From: Planctomycetota bacterium
GTDB lineage: Bacteria; Planctomycetota; UBA8742; UBA2392
Direction of reading: 5' to 3'
Length of the DNA stretch: 64,000 bases
NCBI GenBank assembly: GCA_019636215.1
Contig: JAHBXZ010000006.1
Coordinates: 168,234 to 232,233 of the forward strand
Of this stretch, positions 34,939 to 44,512 are shown in pieces. The first letter of the stretch is position 1. Each line of letters begins with the position of its first letter. Made by a program: the position numbers and the translations under genes. The notes beneath the pieces are model-generated. The model worked only from the letters and a program-made list of their open reading frames with translations. It was not told the origin of the DNA and did no database searches.

Positions 34939-35430
34939 CTACTTTGCCTCGTCGCCGCCCACTTCCTTGAAAATCTTCTCGCGGGCCGCGGGATCCTTGA
35001 TGATTTCCTCGATCTTCTTGCGGAAGGCCGGGAAGTTGCCCAGCGGGCCCTTCAGGGCCGCCAGTGCCTCACGCAGTTCCAGCATCTTGGCCAGTTCGGG
35101 CACCTGGCGCGCGATCGCGTCGGGGTCGAAGTCCTTAAGGGTCTGGAACTTCAGGTTGGCTGCCATTTCGCCGCCCTTGCCCGCCAGCGTGTTCTTGACG
35201 TTGATGTCGATGGCCACTTTGTGGTTCTTCATCACGTCGTTGAAGTTGTCCTTGTCAACGTTGACGGCCTTGCGCTGTTCCAGCGGGGTGTCGTCGGTGC
35301 GGCTGGTGAAGTCACCCATGACCAGCAGCTTCAACGGAAGCTCTTTCTCTTCGCTGGCCCCGCCGGTGGCGGGCTTGTAGACGATGTTGACGCGCTCGCG
35401 CGGTGCTACAGATCCGTCGTTCTTGGCCAT
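34939..35430 (-). CDS. tssB: T6SS sheath protein TssB
   Basis: 163 residues. NIVYKPATGGASEEKELPLKLLVMGDFT, then NVDKDNFNDVMKNHKV and FDPDAIARQVPELAKMLELREAL, the TssB core. Pairs with TssC to form the sheath. The downstream tssC starts 112 bases away, with no terminator in the gap, and the upstream gene is tssA. Confidence 0.95.
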   Translation of the reverse strand: MAKNDGSVAPRERVNIVYKPATGGASEEKELPLKLLVMGDFTSRTDDTPLEQRKAVNVDKDNFNDVMKNHKVAIDINVKNTLAGKGGEMAANLKFQTLKDFDPDAIARQVPELAKMLELREALAALKGPLGNFPAFRKKIEEIIKDPAAREKIFKEVGGDEAK

Positions 35431-35460
35431 GGCTTGGCTCCTTGTGGTCGATTCCTGCCG

Positions 35461-36294
35461 CTAGTCCTTCTTTTCTTCTTTCACACCCAGCGTCTCGAAC
35501 AGATTGCGCCGGACGCCGTCATCTTTCACCAGTTCCGTCAGTACGTCTTCCAGCCGCATGTCGCCCCACTTGACCGCCCGCTGCACCAGGTAGCTTACCG
35601 GTGAATGGGGCTCCGTACGGCGCAGAAACTCGGCGACTTCCTTCAGCCGTTCAAAGGCCTGCTTGCGATTGCTGATTGGTCCCACGGGCCCTCCCTGTGC
35701 CGGTGCTGCCCCGGGCTGCACAACAGTCGCCCCGCCGGCCGATTCAGGCGTGGATGACGCGCTGGCCTTTCCGCTCAGCGCGCGCACCAGGCCATCCAGG
35801 CTGGGATTGGGCGATTCCAGCTTGCCGTTTACCAGGTTGGCAAGCTGGTTCATGGTTTCCGCGCAGGCGCGAAGCTCTGCCGGGTCGGCCGACGCGTCGG
35901 CCTCCAGCTGGCGGTTGACGCGGTCAATCAGCCACTCCAGCGCGGATTCGCGGGCACGCATGCGCTTCATCTCGGGCCACAGCGTGTCCCAGAAGTTGCT
36001 GCACAGGCCCACCAGCACTCCAAGGCCCTGGTTCAGCCCGGCAAAGCCTTCGCGCTGCAGCCGCGCCACGGCATAGTAGGACGCGACCAGCAGGTCCTTG
36101 GACTTCTTGGCCAGCAGTTGCTGGGCGAGCTCCTGCACATCGGCCCATTTCACTTCGCCGCCGGCGGGGTTCTCCAGCTTCTGGATCTCGGCCTGCAGTT
36201 TCTCGAACTCCGGCTCATAGCGGGCCGACTGCCCCGAGGGGCTGGCGCCGGCTATGGGCTGTGTGGCAAGTGGTGATGTCACGCCATCGGACAA
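35461..36294 (-). CDS. tssA: T6SS cap/platform protein TssA
   Basis: 277 residues. ImpA-N type N-terminus (FEKLQAEIQKLENPAGGEVKWADVQELAQQLLAKKSKDLLVASYYAVARL, GLCSNFWDTLWPEM, ESALEWLIDRVNRQL). A Ser/Ala/Gly-rich linker (about 180-205) leads to a C-terminal RKQAFERLKEVAEFLRRTEPHSPVSYLVQRA helix pair. Shorter C-terminal half than TssA1 types. Primes the sheath on the baseplate. Confidence 0.9.
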   Translation of the reverse strand: MSDGVTSPLATQPIAGASPSGQSARYEPEFEKLQAEIQKLENPAGGEVKWADVQELAQQLLAKKSKDLLVASYYAVARLQREGFAGLNQGLGVLVGLCSNFWDTLWPEMKRMRARESALEWLIDRVNRQLEADASADPAELRACAETMNQLANLVNGKLESPNPSLDGLVRALSGKASASSTPESAGGATVVQPGAAPAQGGPVGPISNRKQAFERLKEVAEFLRRTEPHSPVSYLVQRAVKWGDMRLEDVLTELVKDDGVRRNLFETLGVKEEKKD

Positions 36295-36368
36295 ACGAAC
36301 ACCCTTTTTGCTGGACCGCCGACTCTAGAGCCATGCTGCGCCAATGGGAAGCGCCGCGTGGCCAAACA

Positions 36369-37301
36369 CTACAGCCCTTTGCAGCGGGGCAATCTTTGCA
36401 GCAGGTCGGAAAGCTTCAATGAATCTACGCCCAAGGCCGTGTGAAATGTCGCCTGGCCGCGTTTTGCGGCCTCGGCGTCCCCGACACCGGCCAGGTCTCG
36501 CACGTTCGGGTCGCTGCGCCCCGGCAGCACCACCGGCAGAAAGTGCCGCGCTTCCAGCGCGCCAAAACACAGGTGAAGGTGGCCACTGCCGCCCTCCGGG
36601 GCGGTAAACCAGGCCAGCGAAGGCATGGTTCCGGCGCGGGTCATGCGCCGGGTAAGCTCCAGCCAGAACGCCGCCTCCGGCGCGCCGTCCGCCAACGGCA
36701 GGCGCAGCGCCAGCGGCGTGCGGCTTTCCGGGCCCTCGCTGACACTGGCGACAGCGGCATAGACGCGCGGGTCAGTCGCCTTGCCGAAGCTGCGTGAAAA
36801 AAAATCCGCGGCCGGGCGCGAAAGCACAAAACGGCCAAATGCGCGGCGGGCCTCACCGAAGTCTGGTTCAAATCGCAGGCCATCAAAGTGAGCCAGGAAG
36901 TCGTTCACGTTGATTGCGCCATCGGCCCAGGACCCCACTTCAGCGGCCCGGGCAATGAACGGCTCCAGTGCCAGCGGAAGGTACGGCAGGTCGGCGCCCA
37001 CGGCGGCGGGCTCAAGAATCGAGTAAACCAGAAACGGAAAACGCCGTCCGGCACGATCAACACTCGGGCGAAACAGTCCCGCCAGCACGCGCTGCGTACG
37101 CGGCGACCGGTACACAAACCGCGCCTGGGGTGCAGCGTCAAACGTGCGATCCCAGGCGGAATCAAGCTCGTTGTAGCCGTGGACTATGCCGTCGCCGATC
37201 CAGTGATCCAGTTCATGTACCTCGGGGCTTCCGGCGTTGTACCGGATGAAGTCGCCGTGCAGCGGCAGCTTGCCCAGGCATCCCGAGGGAAAGCTGGTCA
37301 T
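36369..37301 (-). CDS. tagF: T6SS accessory regulator TagF
   Basis: 310 residues. Begins with the conserved LGKLPLHGDFIRYNA and continues YNELDSAWDRTFDAAP, RFPFLVYSILEP and PSLAWFTAPEGGSG. TagF acts as a negative post-translational regulator of T6SS that works with the FHA protein. The tagF start overlaps the tssM stop by four bases (ATGA). Confidence 0.9.
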   Translation of the reverse strand: MTSFPSGCLGKLPLHGDFIRYNAGSPEVHELDHWIGDGIVHGYNELDSAWDRTFDAAPQARFVYRSPRTQRVLAGLFRPSVDRAGRRFPFLVYSILEPAAVGADLPYLPLALEPFIARAAEVGSWADGAINVNDFLAHFDGLRFEPDFGEARRAFGRFVLSRPAADFFSRSFGKATDPRVYAAVASVSEGPESRTPLALRLPLADGAPEAAFWLELTRRMTRAGTMPSLAWFTAPEGGSGHLHLCFGALEARHFLPVVLPGRSDPNVRDLAGVGDAEAAKRGQATFHTALGVDSLKLSDLLQRLPRCKGL

Positions 37302-40300
37302 TGGCTGACCCCCGGCGCGATCTTGAGTTTGGCAAACATGCCCGGCGTGAACGGGTTTTCGGCCTTGGCTGCGGTGACGAACGCCTCCAGCGTGTAGGGA
37401 ATGCCGTCGGGCGCGACAAAGCGCCAGGTGCAGAAGAACTTCTTGCCCTCGGTGTTGGTCAGCGGGCCGCTGATGCTGCCGCGGTGCAGAACCTTCAGCA
37501 GGCCCCAGCCCTGCTCCAGCAGGTCAATTTCGTCGGTCCGCGGGGTCTGTTCGCCCCAACTGGCGGTAACCCGCGCGCCGGGCTTGGCGCGCGTGATGTC
37601 CATCTGCTCCCACACAAAGTCCTTGGTCTGGTCGCGGTTGTCATTCCAGCGCAGGATGTTCGGCTGGCCCTGCGGGTTCAGGCCCAGCTGGAATGAACTC
37701 GATCGCAACAGCCCGCGCTGCACAAGGGTAACGCCAAAACGCACCTTGATCTTGTCGTCCTGGGCGGTGTCAAACAGCGCGTCGCGGATCAGCTTGGCAT
37801 CGCGGATCGTGTCTTCATAGTCCGCCTTGAACACGAACATCGGCTTGTCATTGAACTTCAGGCCCTGCACGGCCCGGAACAGCGCATCAGCGACCCAGAT
37901 CGTCCCCGTCTTCGGGTTCAGCATGCGGGCAACGTCGCCCAGCTTGGCGTCGTTGCGTTCGGTCAGAAAGTCAATCTGGGCATCCGCCTTGATTTCCGCA
38001 AACGGATAGCGCCCGTTGATCTCCATGGCCCAGGGCTGGCTTACCGTGCCCGTCCAGACGCTTTCCAGCTCGCGAACGCCCTCGGTGCGCAGCGCGCCGA
38101 ACATGGCATCCACCACGCGGTTCATCACATCGGCGCCGGCCGCGGCATCCTTGGGGAACAGCTCGTTGATCTTGCGGGTGGCGCCGTTGATTGCGTCGCG
38201 CAGCGTTTCCAGGCGCTTGGGGTCCTGCATGTGCGTACGCACACGGTTGCCCACGCTGGTGGCGGTCACGAAGTCGTCCACGGCCTTGCGCAATTCGTCC
38301 AGTGCCTTGAGGGATTCCTCCAGCGCCTTCTGTTCCTGTTCTGAGACCTCACCCTGGCGCTCCGACGGCCCCATGTTCAAGGCGCGCTTCTGCCAGGCGT
38401 TGCGGAACAGCTTGCGATAGGGCGAGACCTCGCCGGAAAGGCGGCGCAGCGCATCGCGCGCGTCAGTCATGGCCCGGAAGTCGCGCTGGCGCGGGTGAAT
38501 CGACGACAGAAAGCGCTTCCATTCCAGTTCGTGACGCTTCTTGTGCAGGTCGCGCAGGCCGGCAACCAGCGAGTCCACGCCCTTGTTGTCGAGTCCCAGC
38601 TCCTTGAACATCTCGGCCAGGTCCTTGGCGCGTTCGTCGATCAGCGGCTTTACCTGTGAATCCCAGGCTTCCTGCGTAAACGCATTCAACAGGCGCTGGG
38701 GGTCGCCGCCCTCAATTGCGCGCACCTCCAGCAGGTCGCGATTGTCGTCGCCGGCCAGAAGGCTGGCCAGGTTGACAGGATCCAGCTTTTCGCTGGCGCG
38801 CTGCAGGATGGACTCGTAGGCCTCGCGCTCCCAGTACGCGTTCTTGAGCTCCAGCGCGATGCTCTTGACCAGCTCGCCGTCGTTCTCTACGCGCCAGGGA
38901 TACTTGCCGGGCTCGGCGTGGGCCTTGGGCAGGATGGATGCGAAGAACTCGAGTTGCTCGCCCGCCAGTTCTTCAATCACGCCGGCGTTGCTGCCGCTGA
39001 CCCTGCCCGTCCAGCGCTGGTTCTTTTTCAGCACCGACGCCACCAGCGCGGGCTGGGGCTCCAGTTCACCGGAAAGCATGCGGAAGACACGCCACAGATC
39101 CAGCAACTGCTGGTAATCGTCACTGCTGCGGATGCCCCGCACGGCGGAAAGGCGCTGCTGCAGTTCGGCCTTTACGCGACGGGCCGTAGGGTCCAGATAC
39201 AGCGGCCGCAGGCGCTGCATGTAGGGCTTGATGCCGGCGTCAAACACCTTGTCGCCCTGGTACATGCCCATGCCCATGGCCAGCGGGCGGCTGTGGTCGG
39301 CCAGCGGCGCGAGTTCCTTGCGCATGGCTTCCAGTGCCTGCAGCTGCTCGAGTTCCTTGGCGGGGTTATCGCCGACTTCGGCCAGCTTTGCCGCGGCCTG
39401 TTCGGCGCCATTGAGCATGTCGCGGTTGTGCAGGAAGCTGTTCAGCAGGGAATAGCCGGCCAGGGCCAGCGCCAGCACCGACGCGAACTGCAGGGCCGCG
39501 CGCCATGCCCTGCGTTTGCGAAGCACGGCACTGCTGCTGCGGGCCAGTGTCTTGTCGGGGAAGATCAGCCGGGTGAACAGGTGGTTGATGAAATAGCTCT
39601 TCTTCTCGATGCGGTCGTCAGCCCCGATGCCGGCTTCCACACCCAGGGCCGCGCCCATGCGCGCCATCAGCTGGTCGATTGGGGTGCCCTTCTGCGTACC
39701 GCTGGAGAAGTAAATGCCGCGTAGAATCGCGCTTTCCTGAAACGCCGTGGCGTGGAACAGGCCCTCAACGAACTCCTTCATCTTGGGCAAAGCCAGGTCA
39801 AACTGGCGCGGGAACAGGTAAATGTTCTGCTTCTTGCTGGCGGGGCGCTCGCTGGCCAGCAACTGGGTGCGGCGCGGGGCCAGGGCCAGGGCCAGCTGGC
39901 GGGCCTCGTCTTCAAAGATTTCGGCGTACTGGCGATCCGGCACGTTGTAGGCGAATGTCATGCCCCAAACCTGGCCGCGCTCGTCCTTGTTGAAGTCTTC
40001 AAAGAACTCCGCAAAGCCTTGCAGCAGGTCGCACTTGGTGAACATCACATAGACAGGAAACACCGCCTGCAGGCGCGCCGAAAGTTCATCCAGGCGGTTG
40101 CGCACATCCTTTGCAATGCGGTCAAGGTCGCTGGCGTTGGCACGCAGCAGTTCGTCCACGCCAATGGCGACAATCGCGCCGTTGATCGGCTTGTGTTTGC
40201 GGCCCTGCTTGATCATGTCCAGAAACGCAAACCATTCCTTCTGGTCCTCGGCCACAGTCGTATAGCGGCCGGCGGTATCCAGCAGGATGCCTTCGTCCGT

Positions 40301-40795
40301 GAACCACCAGTCGCAGTTGCGCGTACCGCCGATGCCCTTGACCTTGGCGTTGCCCTGGCTGGCCGGGAAGTTCAGGCCCGACTCCTGCAGCGCGGTGGTC
40401 TTGCCGCTGCCGGGCGGGCCGATGATCACGTACCAGGGCAGAGTGAACAGCGCCGATTTGCCACCTTTGGATTTCTTCAGCGCCTCAAGGCTCTCGTCAA
40501 ACTTCTTGCGCAGGGCTTCGATTTCGGCCTTCTTGTCGGCGTCGGCGCCGGCCAGCTGCGCGCCGCTCTGGGCCTTGAGCTGTTTTTCAATGCGCATGGC
40601 GCCGCGCACGGCACGCACTTTCTGCGCAATGAACAGCGCCGCCCAGACGCCCAGCAGCCCGCAGATGATGGCGATGCGGGTCTTTTCAGGCGTTTCCAGG
40701 TACATGCCGCCGAACCACACCAGCAGGCACAGGATGACCAGCAGCACGATGCTGACCACGCCCTCTTTCATCAGCGCGCCAAGAAGCTGCCTCAT
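37298..40795 (-). CDS. tssM: T6SS inner-membrane protein TssM (IcmF-like)
   Basis: 1165 residues. Two N-terminal membrane spans (VSIVLLVILCLLVWFGG and IAIICGLLGVWAALFI), a cytoplasmic NTPase-like domain with intact Walker A GPPGSGKT, a third span near residue 440 (LQFASVLALALAGYSLL), and a large periplasmic part. Forms the membrane core with TssL and TssJ. Overlaps tssL and tagF by four bases each. Confidence 0.96.
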   Translation of the reverse strand: MRQLLGALMKEGVVSIVLLVILCLLVWFGGMYLETPEKTRIAIICGLLGVWAALFIAQKVRAVRGAMRIEKQLKAQSGAQLAGADADKKAEIEALRKKFDESLEALKKSKGGKSALFTLPWYVIIGPPGSGKTTALQESGLNFPASQGNAKVKGIGGTRNCDWWFTDEGILLDTAGRYTTVAEDQKEWFAFLDMIKQGRKHKPINGAIVAIGVDELLRANASDLDRIAKDVRNRLDELSARLQAVFPVYVMFTKCDLLQGFAEFFEDFNKDERGQVWGMTFAYNVPDRQYAEIFEDEARQLALALAPRRTQLLASERPASKKQNIYLFPRQFDLALPKMKEFVEGLFHATAFQESAILRGIYFSSGTQKGTPIDQLMARMGAALGVEAGIGADDRIEKKSYFINHLFTRLIFPDKTLARSSSAVLRKRRAWRAALQFASVLALALAGYSLLNSFLHNRDMLNGAEQAAAKLAEVGDNPAKELEQLQALEAMRKELAPLADHSRPLAMGMGMYQGDKVFDAGIKPYMQRLRPLYLDPTARRVKAELQQRLSAVRGIRSSDDYQQLLDLWRVFRMLSGELEPQPALVASVLKKNQRWTGRVSGSNAGVIEELAGEQLEFFASILPKAHAEPGKYPWRVENDGELVKSIALELKNAYWEREAYESILQRASEKLDPVNLASLLAGDDNRDLLEVRAIEGGDPQRLLNAFTQEAWDSQVKPLIDERAKDLAEMFKELGLDNKGVDSLVAGLRDLHKKRHELEWKRFLSSIHPRQRDFRAMTDARDALRRLSGEVSPYRKLFRNAWQKRALNMGPSERQGEVSEQEQKALEESLKALDELRKAVDDFVTATSVGNRVRTHMQDPKRLETLRDAINGATRKINELFPKDAAAGADVMNRVVDAMFGALRTEGVRELESVWTGTVSQPWAMEINGRYPFAEIKADAQIDFLTERNDAKLGDVARMLNPKTGTIWVADALFRAVQGLKFNDKPMFVFKADYEDTIRDAKLIRDALFDTAQDDKIKVRFGVTLVQRGLLRSSSFQLGLNPQGQPNILRWNDNRDQTKDFVWEQMDITRAKPGARVTASWGEQTPRTDEIDLLEQGWGLLKVLHRGSISGPLTNTEGKKFFCTWRFVAPDGIPYTLEAFVTAAKAENPFTPGMFAKLKIAPGVSQ

Positions 40796-41481
40796 GACGC
40801 ACCCCCGGAAAGTGTCTCGACTGTGCCGTCGCCCATGCGGTTGATGGCAAACGCCAGCCCGATCGCAAGCAGGATCAGCACCGCCAGGCAGATTGCCGGC
40901 ACCAGCCAGCTTGGGGCGGTGCGGGCCAGCTTGGGCAGTTCGTCTGGCGGCATCCAGTGCGGCGACAGCGCGCCCGGCTGGGCGCCCCGGGCATTGCGGA
41001 TCTCGGCACCAAGCTGGTCAGTCAGGGTCTTGCGCTCTTCCATGCCGCGCAGGTCGATGTACATGCCCTTGAAGCCGTGGGCCAGCGCCAGAAAGTAGAC
41101 CTCCAGCATTTCGGTGCGCTCTGCGTCGGCACCGGCACGGATTGCCTGCAGCTTCTTGTAGAACTCCTCACCGGCGGCGAAATCATTGAAGTACTCCAGC
41201 TGCAGCGGGTTGCCCGACCATGTCTCTTTCATCGGCCAGTTGCTGCCCAGCACCAGTTCGTCCATGAACGCAACCATGGCGTACTTGCAGTTCTGGATTG
41301 TCTCGGGTTTGTAGCCCGCGGTGCGCGCCGCCTGCTCGAAGTCCTTGAACAGTTTGTCGGCCTGGATGCGCACCGGTTCAATCGCACCCGGGTCCTTGCT
41401 GTGGCGAAGATTGAAACAGAATGCAAACACGTCCGCGCAAAGGTCGGCGATGCTGGCTCTTGGGCTGGTCGTCTCGGGCAT
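40792..41481 (-). CDS. tssL: T6SS inner-membrane protein TssL (DotU-like)
   Basis: 229 residues. Cytoplasmic hook domain (SIADLCADVFAFCFNLRHSK, AMVAFMDELVLGSNWPMKETW, EVYFLALAHGFKGMY) and one C-terminal membrane span (SWLVPAICLAVLILLAIGLA). No OmpA-type peptidoglycan domain, so anchoring is provided elsewhere. ATG 41481 with AGGA upstream; the frame runs further upstream only through a dispersed repeat. Confidence 0.95.
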   Translation of the reverse strand: MPETTSPRASIADLCADVFAFCFNLRHSKDPGAIEPVRIQADKLFKDFEQAARTAGYKPETIQNCKYAMVAFMDELVLGSNWPMKETWSGNPLQLEYFNDFAAGEEFYKKLQAIRAGADAERTEMLEVYFLALAHGFKGMYIDLRGMEERKTLTDQLGAEIRNARGAQPGALSPHWMPPDELPKLARTAPSWLVPAICLAVLILLAIGLAFAINRMGDGTVETLSGGAS

Positions 41482-41505
41482 TGCTTCGGTCCTAACAACA
41501 GATGC

Positions 41506-41531
41506 ACCACAGAGACACGGAGGCACGGAGG
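41506..41531. repeat. Copy of a dispersed 'ACCACAGAGACACGGAGG' repeat
   Basis: Two near-copies of GAGACACGGAGGCACGGAGG-type words placed in the only sizeable gap (62 bases) between tssL and tssK. The same kind of repeated-word sequence, on both strands, is common in environmental bacterial genomes and recurs near the end of this window. Confidence 0.65.
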
Positions 41532-41543
41532 CCTAACTCCGCA

Positions 41544-42899
41544 TCAGTCCTTCACCGCCATCAGTTCAAGCTTCAGGCCCGCGAACTCCGGCGGCAGATA
41601 GAACGCCATCGTCCTGGAACCACGCACGGCCTCCCAGTGCTCGCCGGCCTTGTCGATCTGGAAGTAGTTTCGGCCGGGCTGTACCGGGATCTCGGGCGGC
41701 GGTGCCGGCGTGTGCCGAACGGAAAGGCCGCGCAGCGCCGCGGCAATCAGCTGGTCCACGCGGTCCTGGCTGGAAATCTTGAACTTCAGCGGCGCTTCGC
41801 GCACCACTTTCTCGGCAGGCACGTTGGCCATCACGGCCAGATACAGGGCGCCCTCGTTCTGCAGCACACGGTCGTCCACGATCTTGGCCGTGAACATGGT
41901 GTCGCGGGCCTGGGTCAACGGGATGTTCGTGCACTTGGTGGGAATGATCGTGTCCAGCAGCGCCCGCAGCTTTTCTTCCATCCGCGCGAAGGTAACGCCC
42001 AGGTCGTCGTGCTGGTACGACGGCAGGTCCTTGGGGTGGCCTTCGCTGGCAAACGTGAACAGGAACCCGGCCAGGCGCGCCAGTTCCACGTACACCGCCT
42101 CAGGGTGGGCGTGGCCGGTGGCAAACACATGCTGCAGCGGCGGCAGGGCCCCGTTGACCGTGTGCAGAAGCCAGAAACTGGCTGCTTCGCTGGTGCTGAA
42201 GCTCGCAAGACCGGTGCCGCGGTCGCGGCGCTGACGCGAGAACTCGGTGCTCTTTGTTCCCAGGATCTCAAGGATCTTGCGCAGATGGCCCATCAGGCGC
42301 GGGCTGGCGGCCACGTGCAGGCAGGGCGAAACGAAACTCTCGGCCGCCGAAAACCCGCCGGTAGTGGTGCGCCCCAGGCTGGCCACCTTGATCCAGGTGT
42401 GCCCGTCCAGCGATTCACCTTCAAACAGGATGCGCAGGTGGGTCGACGCGACATGCACCGGGCGCTTGGAGCCCCCGGCGTTGTGGTCGGCCAGCTCAAT
42501 CTGGCGCGGCTCAAAGCGCGTGGAACGGCCGTCGTGCTGACCGCCTGGCGCGGCAGCAACGCCGCCCTCCGGCACTTCCGGCAGCGCCAGATACACGCCG
42601 AGGTTTTCACGGTCAGGCCCGAACAGCGGGGTCACGTCCCGCGACGGCGGGGCCGTGTCGGCCCCGGGAAAGGAAACCACTGTGCCGTCCGGCAGCACCG
42701 CATCGCAGCGTGCAAGGCGGAACTGCCCGCCAGCCAGCGCGTCAGGGTCAATGACCAGCTCGCGCACACCCCAGCCATTGCCGTGCAGGGCCGAAAGCCG
42801 CGCCTCCAGCTGGCCGTGCCAATACCTGTCCCACTGTTGCAGGTGCTGCGGGGTAAGGAACATCCCCTCGGACCACAGCACCCTGGGCTGGTTGTTCAC
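41544..42899 (-). CDS. tssK: T6SS baseplate-membrane linker TssK
   Basis: 451 residues. Begins NQPRVLWSEGMFLTPQHLQQWDRY and contains VLPDGTVVSFPGAD and ARLAGFLFTFASEG; this is the trimeric TssK receptor-binding-like fold that connects the baseplate to TssM/TssL. Two His/Gly-rich loops are longer than usual. Eleven bases separate its start from tssJ stop. Confidence 0.94.
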   Translation of the reverse strand: MNNQPRVLWSEGMFLTPQHLQQWDRYWHGQLEARLSALHGNGWGVRELVIDPDALAGGQFRLARCDAVLPDGTVVSFPGADTAPPSRDVTPLFGPDRENLGVYLALPEVPEGGVAAAPGGQHDGRSTRFEPRQIELADHNAGGSKRPVHVASTHLRILFEGESLDGHTWIKVASLGRTTTGGFSAAESFVSPCLHVAASPRLMGHLRKILEILGTKSTEFSRQRRDRGTGLASFSTSEAASFWLLHTVNGALPPLQHVFATGHAHPEAVYVELARLAGFLFTFASEGHPKDLPSYQHDDLGVTFARMEEKLRALLDTIIPTKCTNIPLTQARDTMFTAKIVDDRVLQNEGALYLAVMANVPAEKVVREAPLKFKISSQDRVDQLIAAALRGLSVRHTPAPPPEIPVQPGRNYFQIDKAGEHWEAVRGSRTMAFYLPPEFAGLKLELMAVKD

Positions 42900-42910
42900 G
42901 TTGGCCCCCG

Positions 42911-43372
42911 TTACTTCTTTACCGTGATGCGGTTGCCGGTCAGTTCAAAAGTGACGCTGCCGGCCTCGCCGACGGGCACAACGACCTTCTGCTGGCCCTT
43001 TTCGTCGGCGTTCTTGTAAAGCGCCAGCACGCCGACAAAACGGCACTCGCTGCTGACAGGGTCAATGGTGATCTCCACGCCCTGGGGCTTGTCCTTCTTT
43101 TCCGGGAACACGGACGCCCCCAGCTTCACGTCAATCAGGTGCTCAGCCAGCACGCCCTTGTCGTTTTCCCAGACTTCGTCGACGGTGGCAGCCTTGAACT
43201 TGGCGTCGTCACGCAACTGGTAGATGCGGATGTCAACGGGACGGGACTCGCCGGGCTGAAGCTCGTTCACCGGCTCAATGGCCATGAACTTCATCGAAAG
43301 TGAAGTCGAGCTGCACCCGCCCAAAGCAACGCAGGCCAGCAGCAGGCAGAACAGGATGGTTCTTTGCCTCAT
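42911..43372 (-). CDS. tssJ: T6SS outer-membrane lipoprotein TssJ
   Basis: 153 residues. Signal peptide and lipobox VALGGC (Cys 20), then the transthyretin-like beta fold ending with VVPVGEAGSVTFELTGNRI. Binds TssM from the outer membrane. ATG 43372 follows an AGGAAG ribosome site. Confidence 0.9.
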   Translation of the reverse strand: MRQRTILFCLLLACVALGGCSSTSLSMKFMAIEPVNELQPGESRPVDIRIYQLRDDAKFKAATVDEVWENDKGVLAEHLIDVKLGASVFPEKKDKPQGVEITIDPVSSECRFVGVLALYKNADEKGQQKVVVPVGEAGSVTFELTGNRITVKK

Positions 43373-43407
43373 GTTCCTTCCTCTATGTGAGTTTCCAGCG
43401 TCCGCGG

Positions 43408-44334
43408 TCACTTCTTGTCCGGGACGTCGTCGTGGCTGAAAATATAGCCCTTGCGGATGCTTGGATAGATCAACTCGTTAAAGAGTTTTGAGCTTTCGAC
43501 GAATGTTTCGCCATAAAGCTGCTCATAGCGCGCCCAGGCCTTCTTGGCGCCGCCACCAAGCAACCCGCCCCCTGCATCTTGTGCAATTTTCTGCGGGTCA
43601 AGTTTTGTCTGAAGGTCGGTCACAAACTGCTGCACACCCGCCAGCAGCCCCACCTGGTGCCTGGCCATGTCGCGAAACGCGTGTTGCAGGCTTTCTTTCA
43701 CTCCCTCGATCTCGCGTTCCTCGCGCCAATCCAGCAGGAAGTTGGCGATGTCGGCGATGTCCTGGCCTTTCTTCACCGGGTTAAGGCTGCGCGCAAACAA
43801 CTGGGTCAGCGGTGCCGAGAACTGATCCTTGAACTCTTCACGGCCGCGCAGGGCCTTGCCCATCCACTCCATCGCGACTTCCAGCGTAAGCTTCAGCAGG
43901 TCGGCAAAGCGCTTGACTTCGGCCTCAGACATGAAGGCGCCCTCGCCCAGGAAATAACGGCTGAGCTCGCTCATGCTGGCATGCGCGGCGGCAGTCACGC
44001 TGCCTGCCGGGGCGGCGGCGTCCACGGCGGCGGCCGGCGCGGCCTCGTCACGCCTGGGCGTCTCAGAGCGCCCGATGCGCATCAAAAAGTCGCCCAGCTT
44101 GGCCTGGGTGCCGTCGGTAACGCTGATGGCGGTGTCGGCCGTGAGGTCCATCAGGAAATAGCCGCTGGGCCGGCGCTCAATGCGCGCGTGTTTCGGCTGT
44201 GTGCCGGGCAGCACGACATCATTGGCCGGGTCGCTGCCCAGGTTGATGCCCCGGGCGCGGGCCTCTTTGCCGAAGACCTGCTCGGCAATCACGGCGCCTG
44301 TGTCTGCTTTGGTGACGGTGAGTTTTAGGGCCAT
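43408..44334 (-). CDS. tagH: T6SS FHA-domain protein TagH (Fha)
   Basis: 308 residues. N-terminal FHA domain (about 5-95: GINLGSDPANDVVLPG, QPKHARIERRPSGYFLMDLT), an Ala-rich linker, and a C-terminal helical domain with LKLTLEVAMEWMGKALRGREEFKDQ and SSKLFNELIYPSIRKGY. The phosphothreonine-reading FHA domain normally responds to a PpkA-type kinase; no kinase is seen in the window. First gene of the minus-strand block. Confidence 0.88.
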   Translation of the reverse strand: MALKLTVTKADTGAVIAEQVFGKEARARGINLGSDPANDVVLPGTQPKHARIERRPSGYFLMDLTADTAISVTDGTQAKLGDFLMRIGRSETPRRDEAAPAAAVDAAAPAGSVTAAAHASMSELSRYFLGEGAFMSEAEVKRFADLLKLTLEVAMEWMGKALRGREEFKDQFSAPLTQLFARSLNPVKKGQDIADIANFLLDWREEREIEGVKESLQHAFRDMARHQVGLLAGVQQFVTDLQTKLDPQKIAQDAGGGLLGGGAKKAWARYEQLYGETFVESSKLFNELIYPSIRKGYIFSHDDVPDKK

Positions 44335-44512
44335 AGAACTGCCATGTCCGGAGCCGGGGCATTGTTGGGGTGCAGGGTTGCCGCGTCAAGCAACTAGAGC
44401 GCGCAGAAGAGGCCTGTTTGCACGAAAGTGCCGCCTGGCCCGCGAATTGCAGGCCGCAGTCTCACGCATAGAGCCACTAAAATCAGCCATCCCGTCTCCG
44501 GCAGGAATCCCC

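Noticed and set aside
41482..41526. Longer N-terminus for TssL
   Set aside because: The extra residues are encoded by the dispersed repeat (PPCLCGASVV type) with no ribosome site.
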